DNA of 64,000 nucleotides from Lysobacter sp. (GCA_011526085.1 WYBC01000008.1:36724-100723), one strand, 5' to 3'; positions 54,161-62,380 are shown, counted from the stretch's first letter. Numbers and translations: made by a program. Notes: generated from the letters alone by a model not told the origin.

Positions 54161-54179
54161 CGCCCCGGAGTCCGGGGCG
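54161..54179 (-). terminator. Intrinsic terminator of the charged exported-protein gene
   Basis: Leftward it reads CGCCCCG, GACTC, CGGGGCG and then TTTTTCTTTC: a GC stem with a T-run, 25 bp beyond the stop at 54205. This is the clearest intrinsic terminator in the window and isolates pyrG from the gene upstream. Confidence 0.88.
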
Positions 54180-54204
54180 TGGAATGCGGAGCGGGTGGTC
54201 GGGC

Positions 54205-54489
54205 TCAGATGTCCTCTTCTTCCTCCAGCTCGCGCTCGGGGTGCTTGCGATCCCCGTTCTGGTCGCGCTTCGGCTTGCGCGCCTCGGCCTTGCGGGCGGC
54301 CTCGGCGCGGGCGGCGTCATCGGCCTGGCGCTTGTCGGCTTCGGTCTTGGCCTTGTCGGCCTCATCGTTGGTTTTTGCGGGCGGGCTGCCAGTATTGGAC
54401 TGGGCGGCGACGCTGCCGACGACTGCCAGCAACGCGGCCGCCAGCGCCAGCGGCACCAAGACGAAAGCGGGGCGGCGGAAACTTTTCAT
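54205..54489 (-). CDS. Small exported protein with charged coiled-coil tail
   Basis: A 94-residue product, start ATG 54489. Signal peptide FVLVPLALAAALLAVVGSVAA (about 9-30), then an Ala/Lys/Glu/Arg-rich helix (DEADKAKTEADKRQADDAAR and on) ending in a run of acidic residues (ELEEEEDI). Probably a periplasmic coiled coil. Own terminator at 54161. No family recognised; composition bias means chance similarity to many proteins. Confidence 0.7.
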   Translation of the reverse strand: MKSFRRPAFVLVPLALAAALLAVVGSVAAQSNTGSPPAKTNDEADKAKTEADKRQADDAARAEAARKAEARKPKRDQNGDRKHPERELEEEEDI

Positions 54490-54708
54490 GGTCGGGATTG
54501 GCCGCATGCGCCGGAGGATCGGCGGGTTCTTCGCGGTCCCGGGCACCATACCGGCGCGGAACACACTGCGGCATGAATCCGGCCGCCCCGCCGGCTACGG
54601 GCTGAACGGCTTGACCCCGCACGGCCGGGCCGCCAAGCTCGCCGCCTTCGATCGCGGCCCATCCACGCCCGTGGCACGCGATCCGCCCCGCCGCCAGACG
54701 ATGCCCGC

Positions 54709-55155
54709 ATGAACGTCCGCAAGACCGCCAGCCCGCGCAAGACCGCCACCCCGTTCCAGCCGCTGTGGCTCGTGCTGGGCCTGCTGGTGGTGGTCGGGCT
54801 CGCGTGGCTGATCGGGCGGCCCGGCACGCCGATCACCGCCCAGGCGCTGGCGACCGAAATGAACCGCCGGGTCCGGTTGCCCCGCGATCTCGGCGACGGC
54901 TTCAAACTCGAACGCATTTCGGCGCAGGGCAACACGCTCGTGTTCACCACCTCGACCACCAGCCTTCCGCCCGGGCCGCTGACCGCCGATGAAGTCCGGA
55001 CCCTGGAAGGGGCGCTGGTCTCCGACGCCTGCCGCGAACTGGTGAAGGAACGGGCGCTGCTCGTCCAGCACCGCATCGACGTGCTCAAGGAACTTCGCGA
55101 CGGTTCGGGCAAGATGCTCGCTTCGGCCCGCATCCGCCCCGCCGACTGCCGCTGA
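54709..55155 (+). CDS. Hypothetical membrane-anchored protein upstream of parE
   Basis: A 148-residue protein with a basic N-terminus (NVRKTASPRKTATP), one membrane segment (LWLVLGLLVVVGLAWLIG, 19-36) and an exported domain with two cysteines (SDACREL and RPADCR at the C-terminus). Followed after 54 bp by parE on the same strand; probably co-transcribed. No family recognised. Confidence 0.72.
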   Translation: MNVRKTASPRKTATPFQPLWLVLGLLVVVGLAWLIGRPGTPITAQALATEMNRRVRLPRDLGDGFKLERISAQGNTLVFTTSTTSLPPGPLTADEVRTLEGALVSDACRELVKERALLVQHRIDVLKELRDGSGKMLASARIRPADCR

Positions 55156-55209
55156 GCCGGCATCGCGCTTCCCCGCTCCCACACGACAACGCCAATCGAC
55201 TCCCCCCGC

Positions 55210-57117
55210 ATGAGTTCACGCTACAACGCTGCAGACATCGAAGTCCTGTCGGGCCTGGATCCGGTCAAACGCCGGCCGGGCATGTATACCGACACCTCGC
55301 GCCCGAACCATCTGGCGCAGGAGGTGATCGACAACGCCGTCGACGAAGCCCTCGCCGGCCACGCCAAGGGCATCGACGTGGTGCTGCACGCCGACGGCAG
55401 CTGCGAAGTCTCCGACGACGGCCGCGGCATGCCGGTGGACATCCATCCGGAAGAGAAGATCCCGGGCGTCGAACTGATCCTCACCCGCCTGCACGCGGGC
55501 GGCAAGTTCAGCAACAAGAACTACACCTTCAGCGGCGGCCTGCACGGCGTCGGCGTCAGCGTGGTGAACGCGCTGTCGAAGCTGGTGGAAGTGCACATCA
55601 AGCGCGACGGCAACGAATACCGCATGACCTTCCGCGACGGCGACCGCGCCACGCCGCTGGAAGTCGTGGGCACGGTGGGGAAGAAGAACACCGGCACCCG
55701 GGTCCGGTTCTGGCCGGACGGCAAGTATTTCGACTCGCCGAAGTTCGTGATCCGCCATCTGCGCCATCTGCTGCGCGCGAAGGCCGTGCTCTGCCCCGGC
55801 CTCACCGTCACCCTGCTGGACGCCGCGACCGGCGAAAAGGACCAGTGGTATTACGAAGACGGCCTGCGCGATTACCTGAAGGGCGCGCTCGGCGCGACCG
55901 AAGTCCTGCCGCCGGAACTGTTCGTCGGCCAGCTGAAGAAGGATTCCGAAATCGTCGACTGGGCCGCGGCCTGGGTACCGGACGGCGAACTGGTGCAGGA
56001 AAGTTACGTCAATCTGATCCCGACCGCGCAGCACGGCACCCACGTCAACGGCCTGCGCACCGGCTTCACCGATGCGTTGCGCGAGTTCTGCGATTTCCGC
56101 AACCTGCTGCCGCGCGGCGTGAAGCTGGCGCCGGAAGACGTGTGGGACCGCGTCGCCTTCGTGCTCAGCATCAAGATGACCGACCCGCAGTTCAGCGGCC
56201 AGACCAAGGAACGGCTGTCGTCGCGACAGGCCGCGGCCTTCGTCGAGAGCGCCGCGCACGACGCGTTCTCGCTGTGGCTCAACCAGCATACGGAACTCGG
56301 CGAGAAGATCGCGCAGCTCGCGATCGAGCGCGCCGCCGCGCGACTGAAGACCGAAAAGCAGATCGTCCGCAAGAAGGTCACCCAGGGCCCCGCCCTGCCC
56401 GGCAAGCTCGCCGACTGCATCAGCCAGGATCTCTCGCGCACGGAACTCTTTCTGGTCGAAGGCGATTCGGCCGGCGGTTCCGCGAAGCAGGCGCGCGACA
56501 AGGATTTCCAGGCGATCCTGCCCCTGCGCGGCAAGATCCTCAACACCTGGGAAGTCGCCTCCGGCAGCGTGCTCGCGTCGCAGGAAGTACACGACCTCGC
56601 GGTCGCGATCGGCTGCGATCCGGGCAAGGACGACATCAGCGGCCTGCGCTACGGCAAGGTGGTGATCCTCGCCGACGCCGACTCCGACGGCCTGCATATC
56701 GCGACCCTGCTGTCGGCGCTGTTCCTGAAGCATTTCCCCGCGCTGGTGAACGCCGGCAACATCTTCGTGGCGATGCCGCCGCTGTTCCGCGTCGACGTGG
56801 GCAAGCAGGTGTTCTACGCGCTGGACGAGGAAGAGAAGCGGCTGCTGCTGGAAAGGATCGAACGCGAGAAGGCCGCGAACACGAAGGGCTTCGGCGGCGC
56901 GGTGAACGTCACCCGCTTCAAGGGCCTCGGCGAGATGAACCCGATGCAGCTGCGCGAATCCGCGATCCATCCGGATACCCGCCGGCTGGTGCAGTTGACC
57001 GTCGACGGCGGAACGGAGACCCATGCGCTGATGGACATGCTGCTGGCGAAGAAGCGCGCGGGCGATCGGAAGAATTGGCTGGAGGCGAAGGGCGACCTCG
57101 CAACGCTTGAAGTCTGA
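55210..57117 (+). CDS. parE: DNA topoisomerase IV subunit B
   Basis: ParE is the ATPase half of topoisomerase IV, which unlinks daughter chromosomes. The 635-residue length (ParE about 630, GyrB about 800 in this class) and the lack of the GyrB insert identify it. GHKL motifs: EVIDNAVDEALAG, DDGRGMPVD, GGLHGVGVSVVNALS; TOPRIM: LVEGDSAGGSAKQARD and LADADSDGLHIATL. parC is not in the window. DUF1697 follows at once. Confidence 0.97.
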   Translation: MSSRYNAADIEVLSGLDPVKRRPGMYTDTSRPNHLAQEVIDNAVDEALAGHAKGIDVVLHADGSCEVSDDGRGMPVDIHPEEKIPGVELILTRLHAGGKFSNKNYTFSGGLHGVGVSVVNALSKLVEVHIKRDGNEYRMTFRDGDRATPLEVVGTVGKKNTGTRVRFWPDGKYFDSPKFVIRHLRHLLRAKAVLCPGLTVTLLDAATGEKDQWYYEDGLRDYLKGALGATEVLPPELFVGQLKKDSEIVDWAAAWVPDGELVQESYVNLIPTAQHGTHVNGLRTGFTDALREFCDFRNLLPRGVKLAPEDVWDRVAFVLSIKMTDPQFSGQTKERLSSRQAAAFVESAAHDAFSLWLNQHTELGEKIAQLAIERAAARLKTEKQIVRKKVTQGPALPGKLADCISQDLSRTELFLVEGDSAGGSAKQARDKDFQAILPLRGKILNTWEVASGSVLASQEVHDLAVAIGCDPGKDDISGLRYGKVVILADADSDGLHIATLLSALFLKHFPALVNAGNIFVAMPPLFRVDVGKQVFYALDEEEKRLLLERIEREKAANTKGFGGAVNVTRFKGLGEMNPMQLRESAIHPDTRRLVQLTVDGGTETHALMDMLLAKKRAGDRKNWLEAKGDLATLEV

Positions 57118-57118
57118 A

Positions 57119-57661
57119 ATGTCGACCCACATCGCCCTGTTCCGCGGCATCAACGTCGGCAAGGCCAAGCGCATCGCGATGGCCGAGCTGAAGGCGATGT
57201 TCGAGGACCTCGGTTTCTCGAACGTGCGCACCCTGCTCAACAGCGGCAACGTGGTCTTCGATACAGCGCGCGGCGCACCCGCGGCCCATGCGGCGCGCAT
57301 CGGCGCGGCGCTGGTCGAACGCACCGGCGTCGCGGCGAACACCTTGGTGCTCAAGGCGACCACGCTGGACGCGACGATCGCCGACAATCCGTTCGCGGAC
57401 CGCATCGACGATCCCTCGCGGCTGCTGGTCGGTTTCTACCTCGACGGCGCCGACCGTACGCCGTTCGAAGTCCTGCGACGCGAATGCCCGGACGAAGCCT
57501 TCGCGCTCGGCGCGCACGCCTGTTATCTGTGGTGTCCCGACGGCATCCTCGAGAGCCGCATCGGCGAGGCCTTGGGGGGATCGAAATTCCGCGACCGCGT
57601 CACCGCGCGCAACTGGGCGACCACGCTGAAATTGCAGGCGCTCGCCGCGTCGAAAACCTGA
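57119..57661 (+). CDS. DUF1697 family protein
   Basis: A 180-residue protein of the DUF1697 family, recognised by the opening HIALFRGINVGKAKRIAMAE, LKAMFEDLGFSNVRTLLNSG NVVF pattern and the closing RDRVTARNWATTLKL. Start ATG 57119, one base after the parE stop (57117), so it is co-translated. Function unknown; the fold is ferredoxin-like in solved members. Confidence 0.9.
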   Translation: MSTHIALFRGINVGKAKRIAMAELKAMFEDLGFSNVRTLLNSGNVVFDTARGAPAAHAARIGAALVERTGVAANTLVLKATTLDATIADNPFADRIDDPSRLLVGFYLDGADRTPFEVLRRECPDEAFALGAHACYLWCPDGILESRIGEALGGSKFRDRVTARNWATTLKLQALAASKT

Positions 57662-57743
57662 GCACGACGCGGCCGTCAAAGCACATCGCAATCTCCGCGC
57701 CCGGTCGAGATCGCCGGTTCAATCGCTTGGTCTCGACGCCCAC

Positions 57744-57876
57744 GGTAGAGCGGCCTTCAGGCCGCTGTCTTCCGTATTTGAACGGCAATGGCCTGAAGAC
57801 CGCAAGGCCGCTCTATTTTTCTGAAGAGCAGCGGCCTGGCTTTCAACAGTCGAATGACTGGTCAGGCCGCTCTACC
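57744..57876. repeat. REP-like intergenic inverted repeat cluster
   Basis: GGTAGAGCGGCCT (57744-57756) is mirrored by AGGCCGCTCTACC (57864-57876); two inner copies of the same AGGCCGCTCT motif lie at 57805-57814 and 57825-57836, the first followed by ATTTTT. This makes nested hairpins between the convergent DUF1697 gene and the next gene, so it can terminate both. The form (short palindromes in an intergenic gap) is that of a REP/BIME element. Confidence 0.7.
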
Positions 57877-57908
57877 GATTGGATTCGATGCGGATTCGGT
57901 ACAGGCCG

Positions 57909-58949
57909 TCAGGCCATCCCGACGTAGATCTGCGCGTACAGCGGGTGATCGACCTCGCCGAGCAGGCGCAGGCGCTGATGCTCGGGCAACACCGAGGCGA
58001 TCTTCTCGAACGTATCCAGCGGCGACAGACCTTCGGCCACGACTTCGTCGACCACCGGCTGCGAGAGTTCCCAGTCGGCGGCCGTGCGCGCGAGATCGGC
58101 GGCGTCCTCGCGACTGAGCAGATCGTGGACGACCATCACCCGGTCACGCACCCGCTCCCACTCGCGGGCGTCGACCTGCCCCGACTGCAGGAAACGATCG
58201 ATGATCGCCTCCTGCAACGCGGACAGACGGCTGGCGCGCTCCATGTCCACCGCCATCTGCATCTGGCGCTCGTCCAGCTGCGGCACCGCCTGCCCGGTGG
58301 CTTCGGAAACGCGCTCGCCGACCTGGCGCATCTTCTCGGCATCCGGCATTTGCTTCGCCAGGATGTGATCGATCGAGCGCGCGTAAAGCTCGATGAAGAC
58401 CGGCGCGAAATTCAGTGCGTCCACCCGCAGCGCGTCGCCGTCGAGCGGCTGCGTGCGCAGCGCGGCGAAGGCATCGGCCGGCGCCAGCGCGGGATCGGCG
58501 ATGCAGCGGCTGCCCGGCGGCACGTTGTCCGGATCGTGGATGGGATTGGTGGTGACGGTGCAGGTGCGGTAGTCCTCGTACACCCGCACCACGTCGAAGA
58601 ACGACGGCATGACCTTGTGATCGTAGACCGCGGCGGCGGTGCCGTCCTGCGGGTGGGTGCCCGTCCACAGCTGCATGCCCTGCATCTCCGGCACCGAGTA
58701 GCGGCCGACTTCGGCGAAACCGGCGGCCAGCATCGCTTCGATCAGGCCGGCGGTGCCCGGCTGCTGCCAGGGCTGCACGTTCGGCTCCAGGGTGATGCGC
58801 GCGGCGATCCCGGTCTGCGGCAGGTTCGCCATCGCGGCGATCTTGCGCGCCAGCCACCACGGCAGCGCGTAACGCAGCAGCAGCCACAGCAACAGGATCA
58901 ACCCGATCAGCGTGGCCACCGCCACGATCAGCACGTTCAACAGCGTCAT
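57909..58949 (-). CDS. Hypothetical membrane-anchored protein
   Basis: A 346-residue product with an N-terminal membrane segment (LNVLIVAVATLIGLILLLWLLLRY, 4-27) and a large soluble domain with RITLEPNVQPWQQPGTAGL, YDHKVMPSFFDVVRVYEDYR and helices rich in charged residues (EKMRQVGERVSEATGQAVPQ). Two cysteines (CTVTTNP and SRCIAD) might pair. The C-terminal side is predicted cytoplasmic or periplasmic; this is not clear. No family is recognised. Confidence 0.72.
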   Translation of the reverse strand: MTLLNVLIVAVATLIGLILLLWLLLRYALPWWLARKIAAMANLPQTGIAARITLEPNVQPWQQPGTAGLIEAMLAAGFAEVGRYSVPEMQGMQLWTGTHPQDGTAAAVYDHKVMPSFFDVVRVYEDYRTCTVTTNPIHDPDNVPPGSRCIADPALAPADAFAALRTQPLDGDALRVDALNFAPVFIELYARSIDHILAKQMPDAEKMRQVGERVSEATGQAVPQLDERQMQMAVDMERASRLSALQEAIIDRFLQSGQVDAREWERVRDRVMVVHDLLSREDAADLARTAADWELSQPVVDEVVAEGLSPLDTFEKIASVLPEHQRLRLLGEVDHPLYAQIYVGMA

Positions 58950-59373
58950 CTTGCATTCCCCGGCCGAGCGACCTTTCCGTCAGTGTACGGATCCCCGGGG
59001 AAATACGGAATTCGGGGTGTCCGGCGGCCAGCCCGCCGCTGCGCTGATCGGTGCCCGGGTGGAGATGGCGTGACCTCGGCCGCCGGCAACAGCGACCGAC
59101 GACTGCGGCCATGGGGCAGGTCGCGGAACCACCATCCGCAGACCATGGCAGCCAGCCGCCCAGGATGGCGGTGAGCGCAGCGAACCCCACTCACGCGACG
59201 CGTCCGCATGTCGCAGGAAAACGAAACGACCGCATGCGGGCGGCCGTCGATACATCGCTTCGGAGTTCGCCGCGGCTGTTGCGCCGATGGGTGGGATTCG
59301 CTGCGCTCACCGCTACCCGACGAGTCCACCCTGCGAGCTTGCGGGTTGAAACTCTACTATGCCCCCTGTTTTC
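58950..59373. other. Gene-free stretch bordering the integron, with a 23-bp inverted repeat
   Basis: No credible gene lies here. It contains an imperfect inverted repeat: GCGGTGAGCGCAGCGAA at 59168-59184 (arm to 59190) and its complement at 59291-59313, one mismatch in 23. The right arm is followed by GGGTAGCGG-type sequence (CGCTACCCG on +) typical of short intergenic repeats. The right border abuts the truncated attC at 59374, and base composition changes there. Confidence 0.6.
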
Positions 59374-59384
59374 AATTGTTAGGC
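59374..59384 (-). repeat. Truncated attC at the end of the array
   Basis: Only GCCTAACAATT of the attC (minus strand) remains after the last cassette gene; the next bases (GAAAACAGGGGGCATAG) do not match. The site has lost its stem and far core, so the terminal cassette can no longer excise. Confidence 0.82.
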
Positions 59385-59873
59385 CTCACTTGCCGGCCCG
59401 CATTTCACGCTGGAGAGTGCAGTGAACTGCTCATGCAGCCGCGCGACTTTGAGGCGCCGCCAGCCCTCAAGATTCTCATCTTGCGCAAGTCCTTTTTCAA
59501 TCAAGAGCTTTAGCGCCCAAGCATCTAATCCATAGAAATCGTACCTATCTAAGTACGACAATAACTGCGGCTCTAGTTTTGCAACTACGTCCGCCGGCCA
59601 AGATGGCAAGACATGCTGAATCAAAGCCGATTTTTGCGCGGGTTTGATGGAGGACTCAAGAGCATCTCTGACGAGTCCCAGTGCAGGCTCACCAAGTTCC
59701 GCAAAGAAAGGGCGAATCAACAACTCAACTTCAGACCCATTTGTTTCGAGCCACTGAAATAGGCTCGGAAGAACAGGTTCCACGGCAGGAAATCCAAGCG
59801 CAAGGATTGCACGAGCACCTTCAACGTCCGTTCTGTCTTTTGGCAGGAGTTTGGTCAGCTCAGATCTTTCCAT
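59379..59873 (-). CDS. Cassette gene 1 (terminal): DUF5071 protein
   Basis: A 164-residue protein with the DUF5071 pattern LLPKDRTDVEGARAILALGF, PAVEPVLPSLFQWL and IKPAQKSALIQHVLPSWPAD: helical, HEAT-like. DUF5071 proteins occur widely as small, single-domain proteins of unknown role. The stop TAA is the one inside the attC core (GCC-TAA-C). Last cassette of the array, beside the truncated attC. The trailing PASEA residues are partly encoded by the cassette end. Confidence 0.85.
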   Translation of the reverse strand: MERSELTKLLPKDRTDVEGARAILALGFPAVEPVLPSLFQWLETNGSEVELLIRPFFAELGEPALGLVRDALESSIKPAQKSALIQHVLPSWPADVVAKLEPQLLSYLDRYDFYGLDAWALKLLIEKGLAQDENLEGWRRLKVARLHEQFTALSSVKCGPASEA

Positions 59874-59876
59874 AAG

Positions 59877-59988
59877 GCCTAACGCCTGAGTTAAGCCGCC
59901 CCGCAGTGGGGCGGCGGACGCCTGCTAGCGTAGCGTAGGCACGTGGCCGACGCCACGGCGCGGGGTCGGCTTGAATGAATTGTTAGGC
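59877..59988 (-). repeat. attC site A (112 bp)
   Basis: Long-type attC of cassette 2. Outer cores GCCTAAC (59877-59883) and GTTAGGC (59982-59988); inner arms CTTGAATGAATT/AACGCCTGAGTTAAG and a long GC-rich stem region with the CTGCTAGCGTAGCGTAGGCACGT-type inner imperfect palindrome. Confidence 0.93.
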
Positions 59989-60405
59989 CTCACGCCTGCG
60001 GACGTAGAAGGCAGTGGCAATTGCCCATATGGATAAAAGAGCTGGTGCCTGTAGGAGCATTAGATCAAAACCGTAGGACAGGCCAAGAGCGACTGACTCC
60101 AACAGCTCCAACAAAGCCAACGAAACAATACAAGCTATCAGTAAACGTCCGCACCACTTGCTAAAACGGAGAAAAATTGTGGATGCGATGATTGTGATGC
60201 TTGAGATGACAAGTAGTAACGAAACGAGCCTAACTCTGAGCGGCCATTCATAGGGGGTGCCGGCAAGAACTTCAATACGCATCTCGCCGAGAACCCATGC
60301 GCTAGCCAATAGATACCAGGATGCAATGCCGATATTGATTAGCAGAAATAAGGTGTAGCCAAGCCACATCACGGGCGTCATTATTTTTACAGACGAAATT
60401 TTCAT
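59983..60405 (-). CDS. Cassette gene 2: small multi-pass membrane protein
   Basis: A 140-residue protein with four hydrophobic segments (MWLGYTLFLLINIGIASWYL; VSLLLVISSITIIASTIFL; LLIACIVSLALLELLESVAL; LLQAPALLSIWAIATAFYV). Start ATG 60405. The reading ends VRRREA-TAA, with GCC and TAA supplied by the attC core. No family recognised. Confidence 0.8.
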   Translation of the reverse strand: MKISSVKIMTPVMWLGYTLFLLINIGIASWYLLASAWVLGEMRIEVLAGTPYEWPLRVRLVSLLLVISSITIIASTIFLRFSKWCGRLLIACIVSLALLELLESVALGLSYGFDLMLLQAPALLSIWAIATAFYVRRREA

Positions 60406-60417
60406 GTGTGACGTGAG

Positions 60418-60530
60418 GCCTAACGCCTGAGTTAAGCCGCCTCCCGGCGGGGCTGCGGACACGTGCAAGCGTAGCGCATAGCACGCGGCTGACGCCACGA
60501 CGCAGGGTCGGCTTGAACGAATTGTTAGGC
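60418..60530 (-). repeat. attC site B (113 bp)
   Basis: Long-type attC of cassette 3. Cores GCCTAAC (60418-60424) and GTTAGGC (60524-60530). The central part (TCCCGGCGGGG; GCAAGCGTAGCGCATAGCACGCG) differs slightly from the others. Confidence 0.92.
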
Positions 60531-60953
60531 CGCGCCCTCAAGGGCGCGCTCAATGCTGTGTTCGAATGCGCTGCTGAAGGGAGTGCGCGCCCCTGCAAGC
60601 AGCTGCTCTAAGAAGTCTTCGGCGACCGTGCAAGCAGGCTTCCAAAACTTCTTGAAGAAATAGCGTGGTACATCAGTTGCGCCTTGAGCATATGCGGCAT
60701 GCACGAGATATACGCCTACCCAGATTCTGCCACGTTGCACGAGAATTCCAGCTTCTCCTCGGGAAGAATGCACAGCCTGGTCCAGCTGTTCGCGCTCGTT
60801 ACGGAGCCACATATCTAACAGCGCTATAAATTGTGGCTTGACGAAAGCGCCACCTTCGAAGCTCGGCCCAGTCATTTTAGCCGAGGAGAACGCCTGATAG
60901 ATCACGGAATGGACTTGATTGGTGAAGTGGCGCTTCAGAATCCACGAAAACAT
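60525..60953 (-). CDS. Cassette gene 3: hypothetical protein
   Basis: A 142-residue soluble protein with no signal peptide. Aromatic-rich helix FVKPQFIALLDMWLRNEREQ, then EAGILVQRGRIWVGVYLVHA and YFFKKFWKPACTVAEDFLEQ. Ends LEGAA-TAA using the attC core stop. Not recognised; might be an orphan cassette protein. Confidence 0.72.
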   Translation of the reverse strand: MFSWILKRHFTNQVHSVIYQAFSSAKMTGPSFEGGAFVKPQFIALLDMWLRNEREQLDQAVHSSRGEAGILVQRGRIWVGVYLVHAAYAQGATDVPRYFFKKFWKPACTVAEDFLEQLLAGARTPFSSAFEHSIERALEGAA

Positions 60954-60969
60954 ACAAACGCTCCTAGCG

Positions 60970-61029
60970 GCCTAACGCCTGAATTAAGCCGAGCCGCGAA
61001 GCGGCTTCGGCTTGAATGAATTGTTAGGT
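60970..61029 (-). repeat. attC site C (60 bp)
   Basis: Short-type attC of cassette 4. Cores GCCTAAC (60970-60976) and GTTAGGT (61023-61029). The terminal T (minus strand A) is mirrored by the start of cassette 4 (TTAGGT), the expected core/inverse-core complementarity. Confidence 0.93.
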
Positions 61030-61427
61030 GCCATGGCCGAGATCACCGAGCGCAGGTCCTCCACGGCACGCTGCCGAATTTTGGGGGACTTGATATGGCC
61101 GGGCAAACGGCTGAGCCAGTGACTGTTTGGGCCGTGCCCGCCGCCGCGGATTGCGGACAGGCGGCGTGAGGTGGGCAAAGGCTTGCGCCCAAGCACCTCA
61201 ATGCACTCACTGAGCTGGTCGGCAGATGAGAAACGAAAGACAAAACCTTGAGACTCGATGCAGAGCACCGGGTAGCCACTGCGGCCCTCAGGCCTTGGGG
61301 CGGGAGGCTGATATTTCTCAGACGAACGCCAAAGGGAACCGGCTTGCTCTACATGAACCCAATAAGCCATGGGCTCGTCCCGCCAGTCTTGGACGTGCTC
61401 AATCCAGTTATGGGCAACTTTTCCCAT
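60984..61427 (-). CDS. Cassette gene 4: hypothetical protein with attC-encoded tail
   Basis: A 147-residue protein: HNWIEHVQDWRDEPMAYWVH, RSGYPVLCIESQGFVFRFSS, and LPGHIKSPKIRQRAVEDLRS. The end, APNNSFKPKPLRGSA, is translated from attC site C in the frame CCT-AAC-AAT. The functional protein is thus about 131 residues plus a 16-residue tail. Cassette proteins with such tails are common in integron collections; family unknown. Confidence 0.7.
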   Translation of the reverse strand: MGKVAHNWIEHVQDWRDEPMAYWVHVEQAGSLWRSSEKYQPPAPRPEGRSGYPVLCIESQGFVFRFSSADQLSECIEVLGRKPLPTSRRLSAIRGGGHGPNSHWLSRLPGHIKSPKIRQRAVEDLRSVISAMAPNNSFKPKPLRGSA

Positions 61428-61430
61428 GGC

Positions 61431-61490
61431 ACCTAACGCCTGAATTAAGCCGAGCCGCGAAGCGGCTTCGGCTTGAATGAATTGTTAGGC
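61431..61490 (-). repeat. attC site D (60 bp)
   Basis: Short-type attC of cassette 5. Outer core on the left is ACCTAAC (61431-61437), matching the start of cassette 4, and GTTAGGC (61484-61490) on the right. Nearly identical to site C over its length. Confidence 0.93.
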
Positions 61491-61874
61491 CGCAGCACGA
61501 CGGCCCGCAAGCCGAACACGAGCGCCGATAAGGGTGCCAAGAATGAGAGCCACCAATAGCGCCAAGTATCCGATCACCAGCAAAGCGAAAGGGGTTGGAG
61601 GAACCTCTAGGGGAACAAGCGCCATCAGTATGAGCCCAATACCCTCACTGAGTAGGACAGTGAGAAAAGCATGTAAGTAGGGGCGACGGGCAACTCGATA
61701 TGCCAGGTGCACAAAGACGCCAGCATACACAGTTAACACCACAGCCTCGGTCCTGAGATATGCGAGAAAAAGGGCTTGTGGATTATCTGAATCTGGCCGG
61801 GGCTCGAAGAATCCGCCAGCTACGCTTGCCAAAAGCAGCAAGAGAGCGTGGGTAGTGACGCTTTTCCAGTTCAC
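61485..61874 (-). CDS. Cassette gene 5: small membrane protein
   Basis: A 129-residue protein with four hydrophobic segments (ALLLLLASVAGGFFEP; TEAVVLTVYAGVFVHLAYRV; AFLTVLLSEGIGLILMALV; FALLVIGYLALLVALILGTL). GTG start at 61874 is the best candidate; the ribosome site is weak. Ends GRRAAA-TAA in the attC core. Not recognised. Confidence 0.75.
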   Translation of the reverse strand: MNWKSVTTHALLLLLASVAGGFFEPRPDSDNPQALFLAYLRTEAVVLTVYAGVFVHLAYRVARRPYLHAFLTVLLSEGIGLILMALVPLEVPPTPFALLVIGYLALLVALILGTLIGARVRLAGRRAAA

Positions 61875-61892
61875 GACGGATCTTCGTCTGCG

Positions 61893-62004
61893 GCCTAACG
61901 CCTGAGTTAAGCCGCCCCGCAGCGGGGCAGCGGGCGCGTGCTAGCGTAGCGCAGGCACGTGGCCGACGCCACGATGCGGGGTCGGATTGAACGAATTGTT
62001 AGGC
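61893..62004 (-). repeat. attC site E (112 bp)
   Basis: Long-type attC of cassette 6. Cores GCCTAAC (61893-61899) and GTTAGGC (61998-62004); central palindrome near GTGCTAGCGTAGCGCAGGC. Confidence 0.93.
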
Positions 62005-62011
62005 GGCAAGC

Positions 62012-62377
62012 TCATTGCTGAAATTCCTCAAAAGGAAGGCCAATGGGCGAAAGCATGAAGGAGATACCGTCACTTTCTTGTTTGACATGCCAGAGGATCA
62101 CTCCATCCGGTTTTACGCCGAAATTGAGTGGAAAAACAAAAGGCGGCAGCCAAAGCAATTGAATATCGCCGTCTCCTGCCCAGCCAGCCTCAAGAAATCT
62201 CTCTTTTGCAATAGCGATGTATGGCGCTGCGTTGCCATCTGTGAATGAGGCTGGGTTTGCCAAGAAATACAGATTGTCTATCCACTCAAACCCATAGACA
62301 TTGAAGGAATTCAAAGCCTCAGGGGCGTATGGAATCACCATGCTCTTTGGTGTAGAAAATGCCAATGAATTCTCCAT
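62012..62377 (-). CDS. Cassette gene 6: hypothetical protein
   Basis: A 121-residue acidic protein, start ATG 62377 just inside the cassette, four bases from the attC F edge. Blocks: VYGFEWIDNLYFLANPASFT, DGNAAPYIAIAKERFLEAGW and GDIQLLWLPPFVFPLN. This is the only cassette gene here with its own stop (TGA at 62012), eight bases before the attC. The shape recalls small SMI1/immunity-type proteins but I do not assign it. Confidence 0.75.
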   Translation of the reverse strand: MENSLAFSTPKSMVIPYAPEALNSFNVYGFEWIDNLYFLANPASFTDGNAAPYIAIAKERFLEAGWAGDGDIQLLWLPPFVFPLNFGVKPDGVILWHVKQESDGISFMLSPIGLPFEEFQQ

Positions 62378-62380
62378 GCC

